A stretch of DNA of 64,000 nt from Phenylobacterium sp. (lineage in GTDB: Bacteria; Pseudomonadota; Alphaproteobacteria; Caulobacterales; Caulobacteraceae). This document shows, piece by piece, positions 42,055-50,449 of the stretch. The notes beneath the pieces are model-generated. The model searched no databases, had not been told where the DNA came from, and saw only the letters and a list, made by a program, of their open reading frames with translations. Location of the stretch: assembly GCF_004297125.1 (NCBI RefSeq), contig NZ_SCVD01000028.1, positions 62,001 to 126,000 of the forward strand, given 5' to 3'. Position 1 is the stretch's first letter. Each line of letters starts with the position of its first letter. The position numbers were made by a program, and so were the translations under genes.

Positions 42055-43767
42055 ATGCAAATCTCGGTGACCACAACCCCTGTCACGATGACCCAGGCCC
42101 CGGTCGCTGCGACAGCGTCCGCCTCCGGGGCATCCACTCAGGACGCCGCCGCGTCGAACAGTGTCCAAGCCTCCGATAGCGCCGTTGTCATTAGCCTTAG
42201 CGATGCGGCGAAGGCCGCGTTGGCCGCTGGCTTAACGGATTCAACCGATGTGACCGCCCCAAAGGCGACCCTGGCCGTCGATCCGGCCCAGGCGCTGCGC
42301 GACCAGTTCAACCAGGCCATCGCGGCCCTGAACGACACCTCGGGCGCTGCCTCGGTTGATGACCAGCTTGCGGCCTATAAATTCGTCAAGGACACCCTGC
42401 TGAACGGCCCCGCCAGCCAGGGCCAAGCCGATCCGAACCTGCAATACGCCGTTGATCTAGCCAATTCGGCCTTCTCCCAACGCGCCGATCAGGTGAGCGC
42501 CTATATGAGGTCCGTAGGAGCGGGCGCCGACAGCAGCCAGTCGCCGACCTGGTTCTCCGATGGCGCCAAAGTCTATGAGCAGAAGCTGGCCGCCTTCGAC
42601 AGCTTGTCCGCGGTGGACCAGCAAATCTATGTCGGCGTCGAGGCTACATACAGCCAGGAGCGCCGGGAGGTCTTCTCCTTCGCCTGGGACCAGGGGGCGA
42701 TCATCACCACCCCCGAAGAGTATCGCGTCAATCTCCAGGCGAATGCCGACGTGATGCGCGCCCTCCAAGTGGCGATGAACGACCCGCACTACGCCGCCAC
42801 CACCGAATATAACGGCGTCCTGAAGGATAGCTCCACCGGCAGGCTCGATACGCAAATCCAGCTCGCTCAGACAGCCGGCGACCAGCAAACGGTGGATCTG
42901 CTTTCCCTGCGCGACTATCGCGGCACGGCCAGTTGGACGCAGAGGGCCCAGGCCTACTTCGCCGAATACGGGCCCGCGCCGACCAGCGAGGCCCAGCCGG
43001 TCGCCGCGCCGCCGCCCTTCCTGGCTCAGCCCGCCCAGGCCCATAGCGCCGCCGGTGCGGCGGCTCAACGGATGGTCGATGCGCTCCGGACCATGAACGA
43101 CCCGATGGCCTCAACCGACGCCAAGTTCGCCGCACTCGCCGACAGCAGAAAAGGTACGGGCGTACTTTACTGGCTCTCACTCGACAGCGGCTTTTCCAAG
43201 CAAGTCACCGCCACCCAGAACGCCTACTCGAGTGCGATGGCGGCTGCAGGGCGGGCAGCAGGTGGCGCCGGCGACAACTTCGACATGTCGGCCTTCGCCC
43301 GATACCAAGCCGGCTATCTAGACCGGTTGTCCGCCGACGACCAACGCGCGGTGGCCTTTGATCACGGCTATACTGATGTCGATGCGTTCAGGTCCTATCT
43401 CACCGAGGTGGCGGAGCAAGCGGAGCGGGCGATGGCCAGTCAGGCCGCATCGGCGCAACCCGACTCCAAGACGCCGGCCGAGCGGGCGTTGGACACGCTG
43501 ATGGCGATCAACGACAAGATGCGCGAAGACCGCGAGGCCGCCGCCAAAGCCGCTGACAAGGCGGATCACCAGCCCAAGGATGCCAACGCCGCCGCCCTGA
43601 CGATCCTCCAGAGCGCGGCCGACGCACGCCAAACTTGGCTGGACGACCTCAAGGACAAGGCCGCCAAGGACGCCCAAGACGCGGGCGAAAAGTCCGCGAA
43701 CGATCCGGCGTCCTCGAAGTCGGGCAAGACCGACGCCATCGGCTCCACGCTGGATCAGGTGACGTGA
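42055..43767 (+). CDS. uncharacterised 570-residue protein
   Basis: I do not recognise this protein. The N-terminal ~45 residues are Thr/Ala/Ser-rich without a signal peptide, followed by AVVISLSDAAKAALAAG. Similar low-complexity starts with a SLSDAAK-type motif occur in proteins of unknown role that accompany flagellar or secretion genes. The remainder is helical: TTPEEYRVNLQANADVMRALQ, a Pro-rich hinge near 305-325, then DSRKGTGVLYWLSLDSGFSK and a Lys/Asp/Ala-rich tail. It has no cysteine. It stands alone between a divergent hypothetical and a convergent membrane-protein gene. Confidence 0.75.
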   Translation: MQISVTTTPVTMTQAPVAATASASGASTQDAAASNSVQASDSAVVISLSDAAKAALAAGLTDSTDVTAPKATLAVDPAQALRDQFNQAIAALNDTSGAASVDDQLAAYKFVKDTLLNGPASQGQADPNLQYAVDLANSAFSQRADQVSAYMRSVGAGADSSQSPTWFSDGAKVYEQKLAAFDSLSAVDQQIYVGVEATYSQERREVFSFAWDQGAIITTPEEYRVNLQANADVMRALQVAMNDPHYAATTEYNGVLKDSSTGRLDTQIQLAQTAGDQQTVDLLSLRDYRGTASWTQRAQAYFAEYGPAPTSEAQPVAAPPPFLAQPAQAHSAAGAAAQRMVDALRTMNDPMASTDAKFAALADSRKGTGVLYWLSLDSGFSKQVTATQNAYSSAMAAAGRAAGGAGDNFDMSAFARYQAGYLDRLSADDQRAVAFDHGYTDVDAFRSYLTEVAEQAERAMASQAASAQPDSKTPAERALDTLMAINDKMREDREAAAKAADKADHQPKDANAAALTILQSAADARQTWLDDLKDKAAKDAQDAGEKSANDPASSKSGKTDAIGSTLDQVT

Positions 43768-43897
43768 GACTCAGCGGGCCGTCGAGCCGCCTAACCGTAG
43801 TGCCCCCCGGAACTCCGCGTCCGCTTAGCATCGCGAGCACGGCTTTCCGCAAGCAGACCTTCTCCAAGGTCCGAGAAGGGTGGATGAAGGACGTTGC

Positions 43898-45148
43898 TCA
43901 ATAGATGGGATCAAGGCGCCAGCCGGTGAAACCGAGGAGGAGGACGCCCAGGTCGCGGACCGGGCCGCGCTCAGGAGACCAGCGATTGATGTAGCGGTAG
44001 CTGCCTCGTTCACTGGCTTCCACGATCCAGTTCGCGCCGTCCACGCCAGGGCTGCAGTCCCTGGGGGGCAGGTCGAGGACCTGACCCGTCGAGAGCGTCT
44101 TGTTCAGCCTGGACACCTCATCGCGCGTGAGCAGTCGCTCGACACGAGCTTCCACCCGGCCCGGACCATATCCACCGGCCCCCGAGAGCTTCTTCGCGGT
44201 CAGCCGCATTGCACCGCCGCGAAGCTCATCGATCCGGACGACGACCGGAGCGTGAAAAGACCGCAGCCAGGTGAAGCGATAGGTTCGTGTCTCGCGCGAC
44301 GCGACTTCCTGCGAAGCCAGATAGAGCGATGCCTCCTGCGCGGCCCGCAGGTGAGTCGAATACCATTCAGCCTCGAAGTCCTCGATGCCCCTCAACTGTT
44401 CAACATTGGCCACGCCGTCGCGGGCACAGACGACGGTTGTGAGGTTCCGAAACGCCGTCGGGAAGTATTGTTGCGGCGGAAGCCGATCGAACCGACCTTC
44501 GCCCGCAGCCGCGACCACGATCGCCATCCCCATGACACCCAAGGCCATCACGAAGCCGAGTGGACGGATGCTGATATCGCCGGCTGGAACCGGCGCCGGA
44601 GGCCAGCTGTGGACCTTGAGGTCATGGTGCGTTGAGCGGGGTCGCGAGGCCTTGCCATGACGGCTCCCGAACGCGGATTGGGCGCCCGTTTCGCCACGAG
44701 GACGCGAACGCCACCAAGTGTAGCCGGTCGCGGCGCCGCTGAGCGCGGCCAAGACAAGGATCTCGATCGGCGAACTCGACCCAATGACGAGAGATAGAGC
44801 CGCCCAGACGAAGCCCAGTCCCCCGACTGCGCCGACGGTGATATAGGACGCGGCGCCCTCGGTCCCGAAGCGGCGAAGCGCTAGCGCGGCGGGCATACCG
44901 ATCACAAGTGTGGCGGTCGTCACGAGTCCTAAGGCGCCGGCTGCGACAATGCCGATCTGGACGTACAGAGGGAGGGCGTCCGGCGACCTCCAGCGGTCGG
45001 AAACGGCGGAGATGGCAAGAAACAGCGAAGGGACCGAAGCGGCCGCCATCGCTCCCACCAACACAGCCCTGAGGAACCCCGCAGCCATGGCTAAGCCTAG
45101 CTCGGACAGGCTCCGATGCAATGTTTCAGACGGGTCGAGAGCGGTCAT
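43898..45148 (-). CDS. hypothetical multi-helix membrane protein
   Basis: Protein of 416 residues. Hydrophobic segments near 20-46, 62-90, 103-122 and 127-145 form a four-helix N-terminal membrane part. A fifth segment lies at ~195-215. The C-terminal ~200 residues are soluble and contain RTYRFTWLRSFHAPVVVRIDEL and LPPRDCSPGVDGANWIVEASERGSYRYINRWSPE. The end of that part resembles domains of unknown function in proteobacterial lipoproteins. No family name can be given. It is convergent with the 570-residue protein. Confidence 0.7.
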   Translation of the reverse strand: MTALDPSETLHRSLSELGLAMAAGFLRAVLVGAMAAASVPSLFLAISAVSDRWRSPDALPLYVQIGIVAAGALGLVTTATLVIGMPAALALRRFGTEGAASYITVGAVGGLGFVWAALSLVIGSSSPIEILVLAALSGAATGYTWWRSRPRGETGAQSAFGSRHGKASRPRSTHHDLKVHSWPPAPVPAGDISIRPLGFVMALGVMGMAIVVAAAGEGRFDRLPPQQYFPTAFRNLTTVVCARDGVANVEQLRGIEDFEAEWYSTHLRAAQEASLYLASQEVASRETRTYRFTWLRSFHAPVVVRIDELRGGAMRLTAKKLSGAGGYGPGRVEARVERLLTRDEVSRLNKTLSTGQVLDLPPRDCSPGVDGANWIVEASERGSYRYINRWSPERGPVRDLGVLLLGFTGWRLDPIY

Positions 45149-45237
45149 CGGCTAGGCGCTCGAAACCGAAGTCCCCCAAACTCTGCCGAAGGCGGACGCT
45201 GCGAAGCTCCGAGATGGGTGGAAGGGTGACTTACGTC

Positions 45238-45543
45238 TTAGCTCATGATGCCGCCGGTCCTTGCCCACCCCTCGAGGGACGGATGTAGTTCCGTGTGCGG
45301 GAAGAACGGGTCGGTCTCGGCGGTCCATGTGAGGTGAACTTGCGCCACTTCGTTTTCGCCGACGCGGAAGAGAAAGTCGTCCCTGCGCTCGTGTCTGGCG
45401 AGCAACCGTGCGGATCGCCCGAAGAGCAGATGCTTGGGCGGCATCTCCCGCGCAAGCTCCAGTTCCAACGAGCGCCGTTCTTGTGGATCAACGACCCACC
45501 GCCAGCCCCCGGGCAACTCTGTGGAGATCACGTTCACAGCCAA
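45238..45543 (-). CDS. small conserved-type hypothetical protein
   Basis: Protein of 101 residues: WRWVVDPQERRSLELELAREMPPKHLLFGRSARLLARHERRDDFLFRVGENEVAQVHLTW. The composition is clearly protein-like, with a likely helix followed by a beta hairpin. I recall similar stand-alone bacterial proteins without known function. It is divergent from the next gene (72 bases) and may share a promoter region with it. Confidence 0.68.
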   Translation of the reverse strand: MAVNVISTELPGGWRWVVDPQERRSLELELAREMPPKHLLFGRSARLLARHERRDDFLFRVGENEVAQVHLTWTAETDPFFPHTELHPSLEGWARTGGIMS

Positions 45544-45614
45544 AGCCTAGCTCGAACTTCGACGTCCGCAAGGCGCGGGTTGTAGACTTTCGCTTCTCCC
45601 TCCACTGTTTGGAG

Positions 45615-45992
45615 ATGAACAACGACGAGGCGCAGTTCGAGATCGAGATCGCGGACGATGGTAGCGTCCGGCTGACCGGCAAAGCGGCCGTGCCGGTGCT
45701 CTCGCGCCTCGTAATGGCGGCGAAGTTCCAGATGGAACTCAACGCCGAGCATCTTCTAAGTCCTTACGTGGACCTACTCTTGGATGAGCTGACCAGGGTG
45801 GCTCCAATGCCGACCGAAGATTGGAACAATCCAGCCAACCTCACGCCACCTGAAATCCACGCCGCGGTAGAAGTTGTTTGCCGCTATCGCGACCAGCACG
45901 AGCCCGAGCGAGACTTGCAGGACCTCCTGCGGGTGGCATTGAAGCCCTTTGATGTACCGCTTGAGCGGCTCTCACTGAGCCGTCGAAGCTAA
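45615..45992 (+). CDS. hypothetical protein
   Basis: Protein of 125 residues starting MNNDEAQFEIEIADDGSVRL, acidic and mainly helical afterwards, with a single cysteine (VVCRYRDQ). It has no signal peptide or known motif. The frame is open well upstream, but that part overlaps the divergent gene and reads as low-quality sequence. The ATG chosen has GGAG immediately adjacent, which is too close for an ideal ribosome site, so the start is uncertain. Confidence 0.55.
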   Translation: MNNDEAQFEIEIADDGSVRLTGKAAVPVLSRLVMAAKFQMELNAEHLLSPYVDLLLDELTRVAPMPTEDWNNPANLTPPEIHAAVEVVCRYRDQHEPERDLQDLLRVALKPFDVPLERLSLSRRS

Positions 45993-46146
45993 CTTCCGCT
46001 TAGGGTCGGTTTCGCCAATTGGCTCTGGGCTCAATAGCTGACGTTCGCCCCTTCGGCCTGGGAGCTGAGGAGCGTGCGCCAAAATCCGCATGGCTGGATC
46101 CCGACCTGGGTCCCAGCAGCAGCACCGTGTCGGGTGCGACCTGGGG

Positions 46147-47310
46147 TCAGGTGGCGACCTCGCCGTCTTCCTTCGCGAACCTTTCCGGCTTCCGGTCGAG
46201 CACGGCTTCGGACGGCCGGGCCGCCGCCACCCGGCGAACGGCGCCGCCGCGCTCGTACCAGCCCTTCGAGCGGTTCACGATCGCGACCACCGTGAGCATC
46301 ACCGGCACCTCGATCAGGACGCCGACGACCGTGGCGAGCGCGGCGCCGGACGAGAAGCCGAAGAGGCTGATGGCGGCGGCCACGGCGAGTTCGAAGAAGT
46401 TGCTCGCGCCGATCAGCGCGGACGGCCCCGCGACGCAGTGGGCCTCGCCGGTGAACCGGTTGAGCAGGTAGGCGAGCGCGGAGTTGAAATAGACCTGGAT
46501 GAGGATCGGAACGGCCAGCATCGCGATGATCAGGGGCTGGGAGATGATCTGCTCGCCCTGGAAGCCGAACAGCAGCACCAGGGTCGCCAGCAGCGCGGTC
46601 AGCGACACCGGGCCGATCGCGGCCAGGGTCCGCTGCAAGGCCGCCTCGCCCCCGCGTCTCAGGAGGGCGCCGCGCAGGAGCTGCGCGATGACCACGGGCA
46701 CGAGGATGTAGAGGCCGACCGAAAGCAGCAGGGTCTCCCACGGCACGGTGATGGCCGAGAGCCCGAGCAGCAGGCCGACGATGGGCGCGAACGCCACCAC
46801 CATGATCGCGTCGTTCACCGCCACCTGGCTCAGCGTGAAGTTGGGCTCGCCCCGGGTCAGGTTGCTCCAGACGAAGACCATCGCCGTGCAGGGGGCGGCG
46901 GCCAGGATGATCAGCCCGGCGATGTAGCTGTTGATCTCGCCGGCCGGCAGGTAGGGACGGAAGAGGTAGCCGATGAAGAAGGCCCCAAGCGCCGCCATGG
47001 AGAACGGCTTCACCGCCCAGTTGACGAACAGGGTCACGCCGATCCCGCGCCAATGCTGGCCGACCTGGCGCATGGCGCCGAAATCGACCTTCATCAGCAT
47101 GGGGATGATCATCAGCCAGATGAGCACCGCCACCGGCAGGTTCACCTTGGCGACCTCGGCGGAGCCGATGGCCTGGAAGACGGTGGGGAAGAGGTGGCCG
47201 AGGCCGACGCCCGCGACGATGCAGAGGGCGACCCACAGGGTCAGGAAGCGCTCGAAGCGCGACATGGCCTTGGGTCCGTCGGACGCGGCCGGCGGTTCGA
47301 TCGTGGTCAT
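46147..47310 (-). CDS. acr3: Acr3-family arsenite efflux permease
   Basis: Inner-membrane arsenite/H+ antiporter of 387 residues with about ten helices. The hallmark is AAAPCTAMVFVWSNLTRGEPNFTLSQVAVNDAIM, which holds the essential cysteine of Acr3. PSALIGASNFFELAVAAAISLFG in the second half is equally typical. The C-terminal ~25 residues are polar. The ATG overlaps the arsC stop (ATGA), placing it last in arsR-arsC-acr3. It removes the arsenite that ArsC produces. Confidence 0.95.
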   Translation of the reverse strand: MTTIEPPAASDGPKAMSRFERFLTLWVALCIVAGVGLGHLFPTVFQAIGSAEVAKVNLPVAVLIWLMIIPMLMKVDFGAMRQVGQHWRGIGVTLFVNWAVKPFSMAALGAFFIGYLFRPYLPAGEINSYIAGLIILAAAPCTAMVFVWSNLTRGEPNFTLSQVAVNDAIMVVAFAPIVGLLLGLSAITVPWETLLLSVGLYILVPVVIAQLLRGALLRRGGEAALQRTLAAIGPVSLTALLATLVLLFGFQGEQIISQPLIIAMLAVPILIQVYFNSALAYLLNRFTGEAHCVAGPSALIGASNFFELAVAAAISLFGFSSGAALATVVGVLIEVPVMLTVVAIVNRSKGWYERGGAVRRVAAARPSEAVLDRKPERFAKEDGEVAT

Positions 47311-47825
47311 TGGGCGGAGCTGGTGTGGTCGGCCTTCTGGCCGATCTCACGCAGCTTGGTCTGCAGCGACATCCTGTCGAGGGAGGCCAGCGGCAGGTTC
47401 AGGAACAGGCGGATGCGGTTGCCGAGCATGCGCGCGGTGTCGCTGAAGGCGGCGGCGATCTCCGCCTCGGATCCCTGAACCGCGGCCGGGTCCGGCACGC
47501 CCCAGTGGGCGGTGATGGGCTGCCCCGGCCACACCGGACAGACCTCGCCGGCGGCGTTGTCACAGACCGTGAAGACGAAATCGAGGGCGGGCGCCCCCGG
47601 CGCCGCGAACTCGTCCCAGGACTTCGAGCGGAAGTCCTCGAACGCGAAGCCCAGGCTCTCGACGATCGGGCGCGTATGCGGGTTCACCCGGCCGGTCGGC
47701 ATGGAGCCGGCGCTGTACGCCTTGAAGCGCCCCCGGCCTTCCCGGTTCATCAACGCCTCGGCGATGACCGAGCGCGCCGAGTTGCCGGTGCAGAGGAAGA
47801 GCACGTTGTAGGTCTTGTCCGACAT
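47307..47825 (-). CDS. arsC: arsenate reductase, low-molecular-weight phosphatase type
   Basis: Enzyme of 172 residues that reduces arsenate to arsenite. The P-loop is CTGNSARS (Cys12, Arg18). The second and third redox cysteines are visible in DFVFTVCDNAAGEVCPVWPG, as in thioredoxin-coupled ArsC. GVPDPAAVQGSEAE is the usual downstream segment. A C-terminal extension of ~20 residues is present. It sits 7 bases after arsR and overlaps acr3. Confidence 0.93.
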   Translation of the reverse strand: MSDKTYNVLFLCTGNSARSVIAEALMNREGRGRFKAYSAGSMPTGRVNPHTRPIVESLGFAFEDFRSKSWDEFAAPGAPALDFVFTVCDNAAGEVCPVWPGQPITAHWGVPDPAAVQGSEAEIAAAFSDTARMLGNRIRLFLNLPLASLDRMSLQTKLREIGQKADHTSSAQ

Positions 47826-47832
47826 GAGGTCC

Positions 47833-48186
47833 TCAGGCGTGTGGGGGTTCGGGGCTGCAGCAGCTGTTGGCGACCGCGGCCAGCGGGGCGCAGATCTCCG
47901 GAACGCCGGCGCAGCAGTCTTCCATCAGGAAGGTCAGCAGGGTGCGCATCGCCTCGTAGTCGGCGGAGTAGATGATCGACCGGCTCTCGCGCCGCGAATT
48001 CACCAGCCCCGCCTGGGAGAGGATGTTCAGGTTGGTCGAGAGCGAACTCGCCGGCATCCCGAGACGCGACGCGATCTCGCCCGCCGGCAATCCCCCCGCA
48101 CCGGCCTGCACGAGCAGCCGGAAGGCGTTCATGCGCCCCGGGTGAGCCAGGGCCGACATGGCGTCGACGGCGTCGTTGGTTTCCAT
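47833..48186 (-). CDS. arsR: ArsR-family arsenic-responsive repressor
   Basis: Winged-helix repressor of 117 residues: MSALAHPGRMNAFRLLVQAGAGGLPAGEIASRLGMPASSLSTNLNILSQAGLV. Its arsenite-binding cysteines are probably in the C-terminal part, MEDCCAGVPEIC and NSCCS, rather than in the alpha-3 helix. This is the layout of C-terminal-cysteine ArsR proteins. It is first in the arsR-arsC-acr3 operon and divergent from arsI. A dyad in the intergenic region is the likely operator. Confidence 0.92.
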   Translation of the reverse strand: METNDAVDAMSALAHPGRMNAFRLLVQAGAGGLPAGEIASRLGMPASSLSTNLNILSQAGLVNSRRESRSIIYSADYEAMRTLLTFLMEDCCAGVPEICAPLAAVANSCCSPEPPHA

Positions 48187-48208
48187 ATTTCTACCCTACG
48201 GGAATTAT

Positions 48209-48226
48209 GCGTCGCATTTATGACGC
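48209..48226. promoter_or_regulatory. candidate ArsR operator
   Basis: GCGTC-N8-GACGC, arms at 48209-48213 and 48222-48226, is centred between the divergent arsR and arsI starts, 23 bases from arsR. The surroundings are AT-rich for this genome. Position suggests that one ArsR dimer could control both directions. Confidence 0.45.
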
Positions 48227-48308
48227 TCCCCTGCAGCCTGCAAGCTTGACATCCGCGTCGCCTTCTATATTTCCAGAAAACCAGGAACCTAGTATTATGG
48301 AGACGGCT

Positions 48309-48800
48309 ATGAAGCGGATGCATCTGCATGTGAGCGTTCCGGACCTGGCCCAGTCCATCCGGTTCTACGAGTCCCTGTTCGGGGCGGCGCCCAGCGTGGT
48401 GAAGGACGACTACGCCAAGTGGATGCTCGACGATCCGCGGGTGAACTTCGCCATCTCGGAGCGCGAGCGGGAGCCGGGGGTCGACCACATCGGCATCCAG
48501 ACGGACACTTCGGAAGAGCTCGCGGTGCTGGCGGGACGCCTGAAGGCGGCCGGCGCGGAAACCTTCGACCAGACCGCCACGACCTGCTGCTACGCCCGGT
48601 CCGACAAGAGCTGGGTCCGCGATCCGGCGGGCGTGCGGTGGGAGACCTTCTACACCTTTGGCGAGGCCACGACCTATGGCGAGGACGAGAAGGCGGACCT
48701 GACGCCGGCGGCGGCAGGCGCCGATGCAGCAACGTCGGCCTGCTGCGGCGCGCCGGCGCCCGCGGAGGCGGCAGCGACGCCCGCGGCGAGCTGCTGCTGA
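48309..48800 (+). CDS. arsI: ArsI/CadI-family VOC protein
   Basis: Protein of 163 residues with a single VOC domain. It has MHLHVSVPDLAQSIRFYESLFGAAPSVVKDDYAKWMLDDPRVNFAIS, the metal-site histidine in GVDHIGIQ and the arsenic-binding TATTCCYARSDKSWVRDPAGVRWE with paired cysteines. ArsI is a C-As lyase that demethylates trivalent organoarsenicals with Fe(II) and oxygen. CadI is close in sequence; the ars setting favours ArsI. The tail adds two more CC pairs (SACCG and ASCC). The start at 48309 has GGAG 6 bases upstream. Confidence 0.88.
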   Translation: MKRMHLHVSVPDLAQSIRFYESLFGAAPSVVKDDYAKWMLDDPRVNFAISEREREPGVDHIGIQTDTSEELAVLAGRLKAAGAETFDQTATTCCYARSDKSWVRDPAGVRWETFYTFGEATTYGEDEKADLTPAAAGADAATSACCGAPAPAEAAATPAASCC

Positions 48801-48843
48801 GGCGCGGGGTTGCGCTTCCAGGTCCCTAGAAAGATAGAGGGAC

Positions 48844-49170
48844 ATGTCCGACCTTCTTGAAGACGAGGCCGTCGCCGGCCTCGCCGCCCTGGGAAGCGCG
48901 CCGCGCCTTCGCCTCTTCCGCCTGCTGGTGCGGGCGGGCGAGGCGGGGGCGAACGCCACCGACCTGGGCCGGCGGCTCGGCATCCCGGCCTCGACGCTCG
49001 CCCACCACCTGGCGGCGCTGACCCGGGCGGGCCTGGTCCGCCAGACCCGCCGCGGCCGCGAGGTGCTCTGCACGGCAGCGTACGACCGGGTCGCCGCGCT
49101 CTCCGCCTATCTCACCGAGTCCTGCTGCGCGGGCCTTGCCGCCGAAGCCGCCTGTGGCGCGGCGGCCTGA
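48844..49170 (+). CDS. second ArsR-family regulator
   Basis: Winged-helix protein of 108 residues: LGSAPRLRLFRLLVRAGEAGANATDLGRRLGIPASTLAHHLAALTRAGLVRQTRRGREVL. The C-terminus carries TESCCAGLAAEAACG, like the MEDCCAG segment of the first ArsR, so it should sense arsenic the same way. It lies between arsI and arsH on the plus strand, 43 bases after arsI. It may regulate the organoarsenical half of the cluster separately. Confidence 0.88.
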   Translation: MSDLLEDEAVAGLAALGSAPRLRLFRLLVRAGEAGANATDLGRRLGIPASTLAHHLAALTRAGLVRQTRRGREVLCTAAYDRVAALSAYLTESCCAGLAAEAACGAAA

Positions 49171-49199
49171 CGCCGCCGGACACGTCGTTGGAGTTCCCT

Positions 49200-49943
49200 G
49201 TGACCGACTTTCCGGCGCTCGCCGCCCAGTTCGCCGACACGCCGACGCCGGCCCAGCTGGAGCCCGTGACGGCGACGCGCCATCCGCCCCGCATCCTGTT
49301 GCTCTACGGGTCTCTGCGGGAGCGCTCGTTCAGCCGCTTCCTGACCTTCGAGGCCCAGCGTCTGCTGGACCGGATGGGGGCCGAGACGAAGGTGTTCGAC
49401 CCTGCCGGCCTGCCGCTGCCCGACAGCTGCACGGCCGACCACCCCAAGGTGCAGGAACTGCGCGACCTCTCGGCCTGGTCCGAGGGCCAGGTGTGGACCA
49501 GCCCGGAGCGCCACGGCGCGATCACCGGGATCATGAAGGCGCAGATCGACTGGATCCCGCTGGAGATCGGAAGCGTCCGGCCGACCCAGGGCAAGACCCT
49601 GGCGGTGATGCAGGTCTCGGGCGGCTCGCAGTCGTTCAACGCGGTGAACACGATGCGCCTGCTGGGCCGCTGGATGCGGATGATCACCATCCCCAACCAG
49701 TCCTCGGTGGCCAAGGCCTACCAGGAGTTCGACGAGGACGGCCGGATGCGGCCCTCGGACTATTACGACCGGGTGGTCGACGTGATGGAGGAGCTGTTCA
49801 AGTTCACGCTCCTGACCCGCGACCGCAGCGACTACCTCGTCGACCGGTACAGCGAGCGGAAGGCCTCCGGCCGGCGGACCGTCCAGGTGGAACTGAGCGA
49901 AGCGGCCATGTCCCACGAGCGTCCCGCCCAAGCCGCCGAGTGA
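49200..49943 (+). CDS. arsH: ArsH, NADPH-dependent FMN reductase
   Basis: Flavoprotein of 247 residues that oxidises trivalent organoarsenicals to less toxic pentavalent forms. The FMN loop is LYGSLRERSFSRFL. The ArsH-specific stretches PLPDSCTADHPKVQELRDLSAWSEGQVWTSPERHGAITGIMKAQIDWIPL and QVSGGSQSFNAVNTMRLLGRWMRM are intact. The GTG at 49200 was chosen because GGAG lies 6 bases upstream; a TTG four codons earlier is possible. It completes the arsI-arsR-arsH run. Confidence 0.94.
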   Translation: MTDFPALAAQFADTPTPAQLEPVTATRHPPRILLLYGSLRERSFSRFLTFEAQRLLDRMGAETKVFDPAGLPLPDSCTADHPKVQELRDLSAWSEGQVWTSPERHGAITGIMKAQIDWIPLEIGSVRPTQGKTLAVMQVSGGSQSFNAVNTMRLLGRWMRMITIPNQSSVAKAYQEFDEDGRMRPSDYYDRVVDVMEELFKFTLLTRDRSDYLVDRYSERKASGRRTVQVELSEAAMSHERPAQAAE

Positions 49944-49976
49944 GCGGGCCCCTCGCCCGGGGACCACCCCGGGCGG

Positions 49977-50318
49977 CTAGGCCGCCTTCGCCGCCGCCTC
50001 GATCCTATGGGCCTCGATGATCGCTGGGATCAGGCCGGGGAAACGCTGCTGGATCTCGGGGCAGCGGGAGGTGTTGCGCATCTCGACGCCCTGGCGTTCG
50101 GAGCGGATCAGGCCGGCCTCGCGCAGCACTTTGAAGTGCTGGGACAGCGAGGACTTGGGGATGGCGCGGTCGCCGACGCTGGCGAAGGCCTGGCAGGTCT
50201 GTGCGCAGGGCGCCCCGGCGATGTCGACGAAGATGGCCACGCGCACGGGATCGGACAGGGCATGGAGGATCGCCTCCAGCCGGACATCGTCGATCGAGGG
50301 GTGAAACAGCGGCCTCAT
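49977..50318 (-). CDS. third ArsR-family regulator
   Basis: Winged-helix protein of 113 residues beginning MRPLFHPSIDDVRLEAILHALSDPVRVAIFVDIAG. The recognition region is IPKSSLSQHFKVLREAGLIRSERQGVEMRNTSRC. Cysteines occur in GAPCAQTCQAF and SRCPEI, but the metal motif of true ArsR is missing. This type commonly controls a divergent oxidoreductase. A near-perfect dyad lies 33 bases upstream. It is probably not part of arsenic resistance itself. The frame extends upstream over the operator; 50318 fits the family start. Confidence 0.88.
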   Translation of the reverse strand: MRPLFHPSIDDVRLEAILHALSDPVRVAIFVDIAGAPCAQTCQAFASVGDRAIPKSSLSQHFKVLREAGLIRSERQGVEMRNTSRCPEIQQRFPGLIPAIIEAHRIEAAAKAA

Positions 50319-50350
50319 GACATTTCCAAGGTAGGGGCTCTTGAAAGCTA

Positions 50351-50383
50351 GTTCAATAGTTCCGATTTCCTGAACTATTGGAC
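50351..50383. promoter_or_regulatory. operator dyad for the third ArsR regulator
   Basis: The arms are GTTCAATAGTTC (50351-50362) and GAACTATTGGAC (50372-50383), complementary in 11 of 12 positions with a 9-base centre. Size and shape fit an ArsR dimer site. It lies between the divergent ArsR (33 bases) and SDR (67 bases) starts and probably blocks both promoters. Confidence 0.75.
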
Positions 50384-50449
50384 CAAGGCGACCCCGCCAT
50401 CCCGGCGCCGGACGCTTCGGTCCCCCATTTCGTTCAAGGGAATCCAACC

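Noticed and set aside
46090..47478. 462-codon open frame on the plus strand across the acr3 region
   Set aside because: It mirrors acr3 and arsC and is rich in His, Asp and Gln with no membrane or domain pattern.
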